Positions 54,850 through 64,000 of a stretch of 64,000 bases of DNA are shown here, piece by piece (within the stretch, counting starts at the first letter, position 1; each line of letters starts with the position of its first letter). The notes under the pieces are model-generated. The model worked only from the letters and a program-made list of their open reading frames with translations, searched no databases and was not told the DNA's origin. This DNA is from Anagrus nilaparvatae (Eukaryota; Arthropoda; Insecta; Hymenoptera; Mymaridae), in the NCBI GenBank assembly GCA_022575985.1, contig JAKSXM010000132.1:12524001-12588000 (forward strand), given 5' to 3'. Position numbers and translations under genes: made by a program.

Positions 54850-57841
54850 TCTGTTTTTTACCGAAAACGTTCCAGTTGTTCAAAATAGGAATATTGAGAT
54901 TATTTTTTGCGGGTTTTTAAACGTTATTTTGGCTCTCGAGCCAGGCGCAAAACACGTGTGTGAAAGTTGGATCAGAATTTTTAACACTCATTCTACACCT
55001 AAGTAGGCAAAAAATATTGTCAGCACCTTGTAAACCGCGTTTTGACTGGAGTATTGGGCGAAAAACTTGAGAAACTAGCGTAAACAAATGTTACTCGTGC
55101 CTGGCTTGATTAATGTTTAAATTCAAAACTTTTGCGCCCTTGATACTTAATATACTATTTCATTTACTTAGGTCACTTAACATGAATATGATATCTGATT
55201 TTAACTAAAATGCTTATTGACAAATGAAGAATTAATGGTTTTATGACCAAAATAACCACAAATTTAAATAACCTCGTCCAAATCCATTAAAATCTTTTAA
55301 ATTAGTTCAGATTTAGCCTTTTTACCTTACATAATTATTTATTTAAAAACTTTTTAAACATGAAAAATATTCGCGTACAGAAAAATGTCACAAATTTAAC
55401 GCAGTTAACGTACACAATAAATAAAAAAAAAAAAATTTTTTTACTCATAAGAATAATAAATTAAAAAAATTTTCTGATACGTAAATGTAGTTGAAAATTA
55501 TAAAATTCTCGATACGTAATTAGATTAAAACACAAAGTAAAATTCATGCATAAGTGTAAAATAAAATGTAATTTTTAATAGCTTTTTTTAAAAAAAATTC
55601 TTGTGGATAGAATTTTATATATATAATAATACAAGTAAGAAAGTGTGTATGTGTTAGTAATTTAAAAGTGATATACAATGTATATCATCATGTCCATAAT
55701 TAATGAAGTGTTTTAGATGTATATGTGAGAGTACAAGATCAAAGAAAATAAATACATATATAAAGGACAATTTATCTATATAGACAATTAAATTTTATTT
55801 AGTTTATACTTTGATATACAACATTTTCTTCTTTTAGCTTGTAAATTGAGTTTACTTCATATGGTTTTATACATTTTAATAGATTTTTAAAAAAAGCAAA
55901 AAATATATACATTTTTTTAGTATTTTTATGGCTTTGTGAGTAACTAGAAGAATATTAGTTTCAAAAAATTTTTTTTGCAAAGTGTTTTTATATATAGTTT
56001 GTTAATGGATATATGAGTAAATCTGTTAATTTTGGTGTCTAAGCTGTAAAGAAATTTTTAGAACTAATTTATTAAAATTTTAGTTCATTTACGGCATATT
56101 AGTAAGTTTGGGTATACAATTTTTAAAATTGGAATTCTCTAACAGAGCCGCATTTGCTTTACTTGCCCCCTAATGACAGAAATTCTTTGAAAATTCAATA
56201 AATGAGAGTTTAAAATTTATAAAATAGTTGTAAAAAAAATTTTAATGAAAATAACAATTTTTTAAAAATATTTAAATTTTTCTAAAAACTATTTATTTTT
56301 CCATTTTAACTAAAATCAGTCATATATATAAAATATTTTTTTAAATTTATCGTATTTCATTTATAAATCTGATTTAATCCATACACACTATATTATCCGC
56401 TATATTTAATAATAATATTATTTAATAAAAAAAAATAAAGCAAAAATTGAATTAAAAAAAAAAAATTTTTTATTGGAAAAGTAATTTTAATTTTAAGTTT
56501 ATTATATTAAAATTTAATTTGATATATAATAAAATCAATTTATAAATGTTAGTTTTCAAACTAAAATCACTTTTAATACGAATAGATTTATATTTTAATC
56601 CATAAAACTTAACCGTATTGTAAATTAAATGATTGATGTGAAATATAGTCAGTGTATTATTATGTATTAAATTATTATGCACTTAGAATAGATTCTAAAT
56701 GAAACTAGAGAATTCGTTAAGATTATGTGCATTGATTCTATATTTTATTTAGATATAAACTCTTATTAGCTACTTTTGGTAGCTTGAATATTAAAAAGTG
56801 AAAATGACTGTTCTGTAAATTCAATATGTTATTTATCTAAAACTAAAATTAATAAAAAAATACCAATTTTGACAAAAAAGCAAAAATTTTTGAAAAACTT
56901 TTCTTTCTTTTTGTTGATATTTTTGGGTTTGTATTGGTAGAATCATTAAATTTAAATTTTTACGGTATTAGACCAGGTCTTTTACAATTTTTGACCATTG
57001 ATAACTGGCACACTTAATTTAACCGCTGCCTTTCCTATTTTTTTTACTTTTAGCCAAAATTAAAAAATAATGAATACTCAGAATTCAAAAACAACAGTTG
57101 CAAGCCAAAAACAGCAAATCTTTAATTTTTAGAAAATTTTGAACCTATAAAATCATGATATTTGAGACTAAATCATTATGAGTCTTTTTTCAAAGATTTT
57201 TAATAGTTTCTTAACAAATTAAAGGTTTTTTCGGCTTACAAAGTTTGGGTAGAGAATTTTCCAGTGAAAAGAAATTCATTATCTACAGATTTTGATTTAT
57301 TGATATTATATTTGCATATAGTAGCCTCATCGTCCCCTGAGTATCCATTTTCACGTCATAAAATCCTTTACGAACTAGATGAATCGATTTTCAGATTAAA
57401 GTACTTTATTAAATTACATTTCTTGAACAAAAATCGATAAATATTTTAAAACTTTATATTTGACATATTTTTGCAGTAATTATACCGTAAATTATTTTGT
57501 AGTGACTTTTTTTCAGTAATTTTCTTACTCATGATGCACTAGATTCTAAATTAAACTTAAAAATAATTATTTAATCTTTTATTAATTTAGAGATATAGGT
57601 ACAACTTTAAAATTTAATTTGCTTGATTATCATCTTTTTTCTGTCAGATTATCTCTGCTTTTTACAACAGTCATGTAGTTTGCTAAAAATTTAAACAGAG
57701 TTACCTGAGAGCGTAAAATCTAAATATTGTAAATTTCTATTTTAATTCTGTTTATCGCTCGGTTTATCGTTCACTTTTTTTAATTTTTAATTCATAATAA
57801 AAATTAGTTCAGTATTCAATCCAGTTAATATAAGGGAGGGG
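54850..57841. other. AT-rich spacer, nothing identified
   Basis: A GC-richer patch at about 54910-55140 contains gccaggcgcaaaacacgtg and a partial inverse (gtgcctggc, 55110), perhaps an old foldback. Open frames, e.g. 56470-56682 minus, are low-complexity. Confidence 0.4.
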
Positions 57842-58036
57842 AGTGTTTAGTTACTGGCAGTCACCAGATTTGTTCTACTATATAATTGTATTAGGAAGCT
57901 AATCACGAATTTCGGGATCCTGTCTATGAGAAATTTGCACTTTACCCTAGTATCTGCAAATTAAGAGTGTCTAGATGCACCGATTTCTCGTAGACCAAAC
58001 CCCGAAATTCGTGATTAGAGCCAGAAACTAAACACT
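57842..58036. mobile_element. Foldback MITE, about 195 bp
   Basis: Inverted ends agtgtttagttactggc / gccagaaactaaacact; inner pair ctaatcacgaatttcggg / ccccgaaattcgtgattag. The centre is unpaired (about 57917-57998, partly complementary: gatcctgtctatgagaaatt with atttctcgtagaccaaac). No coding. Confidence 0.7.
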
Positions 58037-58504
58037 TTAAAACCAATAATTACTGGCGTAATCCGTCGCTACAAAAATCATAAATATTGTCATTAAGTTG
58101 ATAAATTTGAAAAATTGAATCTGGAATTTTAGATTCAAAGTACTAAATACACTTTTAAAAAAACTCCTTTAAATACCTTGAAAAAGTTAAATAGAAAACA
58201 TTGCTTACTAATTCTATTAGATACGAGCTATGCAATGCTTTACTAAAATTTCTGTTAAATATCAGAGGAAATTTATAATTAAATACAACTTTGATATTTT
58301 GCGCGTATCTTACGTATAACTAATAAAGTTAATTGCGATGAAGCTGTAATAATTAGAACTTGTAATTTATATCTCACGTATATAAGTTAGTATTATTATC
58401 TTGGTAGACTCTGAAGCTAAGTAACTTGTTATAATTTTCTAACCTTTTAAAATAGCTAATTACGGTTTACAAGTTATAGGAATTCATATAATGCAAGTTT
58501 AATT
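58037..58504. other. AT-rich spacer, nothing identified
   Basis: No gene or repeat recognised between two foldback elements. Confidence 0.4.
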
Positions 58505-58819
58505 AAGGAGCCATAGAACCAAAAAAATTTTTAAATCAGTTATTTATATTTTTAACAAAATTTATTGATTAAATTTAAAAAAAATGAGTCTCATGCCCTC
58601 CACAATAAAAAAACACATCAAACTAGTCTAAAAAAAACTTTTAATATTACCATCCCTTCGAAAATTTTTGGAAATTCGAAAAAAATTCTATATTTAGAAT
58701 AATTTGATGTGTTTTTTTATTGCGGAGGGCATGAGACTAATTTTTTTTTAATTTAATCAATAAATTTTGTTAAAAATTAAAAAAACTGATTTACAAATTT
58801 GTTCGGTTCTGTGTCCCTT
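58505..58819. mobile_element. Foldback MITE, about 315 bp
   Basis: Ends aaggagccatagaacc / ggttctgtgtccctt, inside ttaa on both sides. Inner arms match closely: gagtctcatgccctccacaa with the inverse gcggagggcatgagac, and acacatcaaa with tttgatgtgt (58615 / 58704). The TTAA flanks could be a target duplication, but the AT-rich context makes that uncertain. Confidence 0.7.
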
Positions 58820-59040
58820 TAAATCATTTTAAAAATTGAATTTTAATTTAATGCTTAAATTTAATGTATTCAAGAACTAGCAAATTAACCTAGAAATATA
58901 AATTTTAATTCTTTTAGTATTAAAGTCCTAAATTTCAGTTAAAGTATAATAATAAAAATAAATTTTATTTGATTTTAATGCTAATAATCCTGTAAAGATA
59001 ATTTAAGCATAAAATATAATAATTAATTTTTTTTTTAAAT

Positions 59041-59238
59041 AAAATGGCGGAAACACAGTACTCTTAGGGAGACGAGAAAAAAATTTTAGCCACCACCTCC
59101 AAAATTTATTCCCACTTTTTATTATTTAGCATGCAAGAATATTATAGTTATAACTAATCATTAGTGGGAATAAATTTTGGAGGTGGTGGCTAAAATTTTT
59201 TTCTCGTCTCCCTAAGAGTACTGTGTGTGCGCCATTTT
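59041..59238. mobile_element. Near-perfect foldback MITE, 198 bp
   Basis: The 76-nt arms (59041-59116 and 59163-59238) are almost exact inverses: aaaatggcggaaacacagta with its inverse near tactgtgtgtgcgccatttt, and gccaccacctccaaaattt with aaattttggaggtggtggc. The loop is about 46 bp. Low arm divergence implies recent origin or gene conversion between arms. No coding. Confidence 0.8.
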
Positions 59239-59794
59239 ATTAAAAAAAAAAAATTAATTATTTTTTATTTTTATGAATATAAAAAATTTTTGAGAATCAG
59301 GAGTGGTATTATTTTTTTTCACTGAACGTTTAAAAAAATTTTTTTTTTTTTAAGTTGTGCTTAAAAATACTATATTTTATCCATTAAATTCTTTAAAAAA
59401 ATATTTTAAAAAATTTATTTAAAAAAAAAAATGTCAGAACTTTACAAAAATCGTTATTTCCGTGTAATTTAATCTAAAAAAAAAAAGAGATTAAATTATT
59501 TATAAAATTTTTTATGCTATTTTACAAAAAAAACAATAAAACTCTTCTGTTCATAAAACTTGAAATTTTTTATCTATAAAACAATCGTATTATTTCATAA
59601 TAAATTTTACAATAAAAAGAATAAAAAAGCATGACTTGATATTTGTGAAGGTTGTATAAAGTTTAAAAGAGTCTCCAAATCTATCTCAAAATTTTTTTTA
59701 ATAAAAAATAATTATTTTTTACAACGGCTTTAATCTTTGTTCTTTAATCGTTTTTATTAGCTATTTTTAATTATCAGGAGTATTGAAAAAGCTC

Positions 59795-60056
59795 CAAGTT
59801 CAAGAGGGGGAGTGGTGGGGGTTAAAAATGTACATTTTTAGAGGAAGGTGTAAATGGATGTTTTTAGGGAGCATTCAGACAAGAAAAAAATTTTAACCAC
59901 CAACTTCAAAATTTACCCATTTCTTATTTACCCATTTAGGCTTATGAGCTTGGGATCCTTTCAATTTAGGAAATTCTTATTATTTGTAGGGCGTGTGATA
60001 ATTAGGGAGTAGAAGCTAAAACTGTTATAAGTGAAAATGTTACATGCTCGTTGGTA
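59795..60056 (-). repeat. Diverged AACATGTT family copy, inverted and disrupted
   Basis: G-runs near 59803-59820 and 59840, then on the right ttagggagtagaagctaaaactgttataagtgaaaatgtt and acatgctcgttgg. The middle is interrupted by a fragment resembling the MITE at 59041-59238. Confidence 0.6.
59855..59925 (+). repeat. Fragment of the 59041-type MITE
   Basis: ttagggag, then agaaaaaaattttaaccacc and caacttcaaaatttaccca, match the left arm of 59041-59116 with substitutions. Only one arm is present. Confidence 0.55.
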
Positions 60057-60125
60057 ATATTTTTTTTACTTATTTTTTTTTAAAAACGTGTACCTACTTT
60101 AATGTAAAAATTTTTTTCCTTTTAG

Positions 60126-60227
60126 GGATCCAAAGTAACTTCCCGGAGAATTTGGTTATCAGGTTAACAATTTTATTTGCATTACGCATGTGCGACAAAA
60201 TTAACATTAATGTTTTTACTATCTCAG
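60126..60227 (+). other. Weak candidate exon
   Basis: It is preceded by a T-rich acceptor-like tract ending cctttag (60125) and followed by cag-GTGTAAG (60225-60234). The 102-nt segment is open in a phase-1 to phase-1 frame and encodes IQSNFPENLVIRLTILFALR followed by MCDKININVFTIS. No family recognised. Chance in AT-rich DNA is quite possible. Confidence 0.15.
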
Positions 60228-63200
60228 GTGTAAGCACTCAATTTTTAAAACAATTTTAAGCTTGCGTAATTAAGTTTTTACAATTTTTATATTTGCTCAT
60301 GTGACTAAATTTTTCCAAAATATTCACACAATTAAATTGTCTTGAGGTTGCATTTTTATGAGTTTTTGTGAAAATAAAATCATAATTCAATATTTAACTA
60401 AAATCAAAATTAATCCAATTAAGAAATATTAACCCTTGCACTACAAGACAGAAATTTTTAACCCATAAAAACTGCAGATATACTAAAACAATAAAGATTT
60501 TTAAAAAGATTTTATGATACATTGATAGAAAAAAAAACTTGTACACTTTGGTCATAAAAATAATACAGACGTTTTTTTTTATTCAAGTAAAAAAGAGATA
60601 AAACTTTCTGTGTACTTTAATATCGGTTTTTTTTTTACAGATTTACTTCTGTAAATCAGAGAAAAAAATAAAGCTTTTAAAAAAAAAGAACAATAGAAAT
60701 ATAAATCGTAAAAAGTTAAAAAAAAAATTGACATCATAACTCAAAAATATCCTGATTTTTATAAAAATTTCGAAATAAAATAAAAAATAAAAGACTAGGT
60801 AATAAATAAAGTATAATTTTTATTGACAAATCGATTACAAGAGTATATAAATTAAAAATAATATTAATAAGTTTGAAATATATAGACTAGAAAATGAAAA
60901 ATTCTCAACTCTTAAATTAATCCATTTTGCTTAATACCCGCGTGATTTCTTTTTATACGAATCATTGATTGCAGTTCCCAAGGGTATTATCAGACTTTTT
61001 TATTTTTTATATATGTGTGAGTATATTATTATTATTATTATTAATTTTATTTAAAAAATTTTTTTGATATAAGATTATAGAAGGATTACATTTTTTTTTA
61101 AATTAAAAATTGTATTTATTTGTATGATAATAAAAAAAAGGCATTTTATTTTTTTCACGTATTTGGTATTTGTAAAGAAGATAAACGTGGTTTTATTAGA
61201 GTAATATTCAGATTATGTGTGATGTTATAAAAATGAATTTCTTCCTTTTTTTTTATATTACGTGTAGTTTATACTGCCATTTTGAATTTTTAGAGCGTTA
61301 AGAAAATCAGAAAAAATTTTAGTGTTAGAATTTTTTATATTTTTTTTTAAGTAGATCACGATTTTATGGCTTTTTAGAAGTATATGAACAACATTGTAAC
61401 CTGGTTTTTTAACCAGTTTTTGAAATTTCTGGTTGGTTTTTTTGGCTCTAAAATTTTAATAAAAGGCGCATATTACATTTAAGGAGGCTCGATCGTTTCT
61501 AAAAATTCCAATAATATTAACTGAATACACCAGTAAGAAAATTAAAAAAAATTAAAAAAGAATTTTAAAATTTATCTGTAAAAATAAAAATAATATCAAC
61601 TGCTAAAAAATAAAAAAACTTTTGACCAGGTGACTTATTTTTCAAGACGTATCTTAATTTCCATATCGTCAAATTAAAACTAGAATTTACTAAAATGAGA
61701 TTTTTTTTTACTTTCTAATCAATTCAGACATAGTTTGCTCCTCTTTTTTTTAAATCTATTCAAAAATAAAGGGGAAACTTTTTTTGATATTAGCTAAAAT
61801 CATTTTCAGTTACTAAAATTTACAAAAGCTCCTAAATTATTTCAAGCTTTTATAATAAAAATTTTATGACTTTCAGTAGAAAAAGTTTCATTATTTTTTA
61901 AATTCTCGTAAACTATAATAGTTATAACTTTTTTGTTGTATTTAGGTATTTGCCACCTTTCATTCGTAAACAAAATGATTAAAATTTAAAACTAACAAAA
62001 ATTATAGCTGAAGCGAGCTGAAGTTTAAAGCTTCAAAACTATAGAAAAAAAAAGGAAAAAAAACTTTATTTCAAAGTAAAAAAAAAAACAAAGTTTAAAA
62101 AAAGTATGTCAACATAGTTCCTTTTATCCATTTAATTCATTAATTTTTTAATTTTCTTTTTATTTATTTTAATTTAAAAAAAAATTCAATACAATTGTTT
62201 ATATTATTGTATTTTTTTGGTTTCTTGAAAATTACTTTTTTTTTATTTGATTTCAAGGTTCAAATAATAAACTGTAATTGAACATTTTTTTAATTTACAA
62301 TTAGTATTTTATTTACAAATTAGAAAATTTTTAGGTTTGTTTTTATCAGATATTTGTTTTTTTTTTCTTCTGATTAGGTATTTTGAAGTTTTGTCAGCAT
62401 TTTTAATTATAAGAAAGATTTTTAATTTTGGTTAGATAAGTGAATTTTTTTTTTAATTTCTTAGATAATCACACATTTTTTAAATTGCAATAAATATTTT
62501 TTAATTGTGAATTAGAGTAATTTTTGAAGCTTTTTGAGGTATTTTTCTAAAGGGAACACCAAATGAAACGAAACACCCACTGTTCATACTAATGGGACAT
62601 CTGGACTTACAAAAATCCAAACCATTTCTAAATGATGTTAAATCATTCAAAAACTTCTAATTGGTACTACATTTTTTTACAAATGTTACCTTTTGAACTC
62701 GATAATCCACGAAATATATAAATATACCTTTCTGTCTAAACATGTAAATAAACCAAACGCCCATTGAAATAAAGAAAAGCTAATATGCATCCAGAGCATT
62801 TTAATTAAATTACATCAAATTCTTCAATGAATTTTACAAAACCGTACAAATACTTAATACGAAAGTATGCAACCAATAAATAAAAATTTAATTAAACATT
62901 TTTTAATTTCCATTATTCAATGCTTAAATTATTTACAAATAAATAATTGCATTATTTCCAAATTTATGTATAAATTCGATGTAAATACGTTTACATACAT
63001 TTGCATTATTTAAATTTTTCTTTGCTTCATTAAGTTTTTAAGTAAAATGAAAATTTATTAGAAATCAATCTTATTGGTAAATTTTAATCGTTTGATTTTT
63101 ATAATTTAACTTTTATTAAGAAAATTAATTTTTTCTAGATATTTTTAATCTTTATTACTAAATATACAAAGTCTTACAATATTTCATATTAAAAATTTCA

Positions 63201-64000
63201 AAATTAATTTATCTCTGAACGCCTACTCTACTAGAGATATTACTCAATCGTTGCAAGTTCATTATATTTTTTTAAATCTACACGGCCAAGTTACAAAGCG
63301 TATAGATATATTTGTAAGTGTATTTAAAATTTTTTTCAAGATATCAAATTATATTTACTTAAATTTTCAAACAGTTGCGATTCAAGCAAGACATTTCTCA
63401 TAACTCATAATTATGAGTCTTGCTATTGATCAATCATTATTCTAATAAATTGCAAATATATTTTATTCAGTCTAAAAACTGTACTAACTTTTATTTTCGT
63501 TAATAGCAGCAAATATCCTAAGGCTATATTCGTACCTGTAATAAAAGGAGCTAGTAAAATATGATCTAATATTTTTGTAAAAAAAATTCAAAATTTTTCA
63601 AAAAAAAAAAAAAAAAAAAAAAACATAAACAAACGTCTAAAAATAAAGTACACCAACAATAAATAACAATGAAAATTTTCTTTAATTGCATATTTCATAT
63701 ATAACTGTGACTTGTTTATAAGTCGCCATAAATTTATTTGACTTATATGTAAAAAGTTTTTATGAATTATTTATATTTATTAAAAACTAAAAATATTTAT
63801 TTATATATATAATAAACCTTTTTTATATATACACACATTTCCTTATTAAAATTGATTAACGTTCCTTTTTTTGTCGTGATAATACGTAAAATCTATAATT
63901 TATTATCAATTTATTAAAATAATTTTATTTTTGAAATTTTATTACGATTCTAAATTTATTATTTATAGGTTATGTGTTACAAAATTAGAAATAGAATACA
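60228..64000. other. AT-rich spacer to window end, no gene recognised
   Basis: It includes an ATT run (61027-61043), poly-T/A tracts throughout and a 24-A run (63600-63623). The sequence before the A-run shows no recognisable element, so a retroelement tail cannot be argued. No coding signal. Confidence 0.4.

Noticed and set aside
63600..63623. 24-A run considered as a retroelement tail
   Set aside because: The preceding sequence has no UTR- or SINE-like feature and no target duplication could be seen.

Overview
This is a very AT-rich piece of a eukaryotic nuclear genome, almost certainly from an arthropod and most likely an insect. The repeat content supports that: R1-like, CR1/L2-like and Penelope-like retroelements, TTA- and TA-flanked MITEs, and Helitron-type ends. 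A parasitoid wasp with an AT-rich genome fits the composition and repeat mix, but that is a guess. No complete host gene, tRNA, rRNA or CRISPR array is visible. The window reads as intergenic or long-intron DNA loaded with old mobile elements.

Layout. 1-8.4 kb is a nest of elements. It holds the poly-A end of a non-LTR element, two inverted copies of a C-rich MITE-like family (255-398, 7861-8280), a broken Penelope-like RT (1674-2400), and a broken CR1/L2-like RT element (2657-6500). That last element is split by an internally deleted R1-like element (4080-6251, minus strand) with a perfect 15-bp target duplication. 8.6-9.9 kb is a large foldback with arms of about 0.54 kb, flanked by ATACGGC-rich DNA. 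10.9-11.4 kb is an inverted array of ~143-bp units. 12.4-13.3 kb has Helitron/Helentron-like features. 19.5-20.2 kb is a GC-richer cluster of Harbinger-type MITEs with an exact 77-bp tandem duplication. Non-LTR RT relics lie at 22.2-23.3 kb (+), 28.3-28.8 kb (-) and 43.8-46.0 kb (+). A complete-looking non-autonomous Helitron (38755-39508, minus) carries a 42/84-bp higher-order minisatellite. MITEs and foldbacks are scattered through the rest, several of them nearly perfect palindromes.

How it fits together. No cellular pathway is encoded. The relationships are of parasite upon parasite: elements inserted into elements, and non-autonomous families that would need enzymes supplied elsewhere (Harbinger-, mariner- and Helitron-type). 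At least nine recognisable copies of one family share CATGGAACATGTTC inverted ends, an ACCGGTT flank and C-rich runs.

The only hints of host coding sequence are short exon-like islands in frame with plausible splice signals: 24889-24968, 27331-27458 (with a stop codon and a nearby AATAAA), and more weakly 16867-16950 and 60126-60227. None is identified. They are the best leads for an unannotated gene whose introns would hold much of this repeat DNA.
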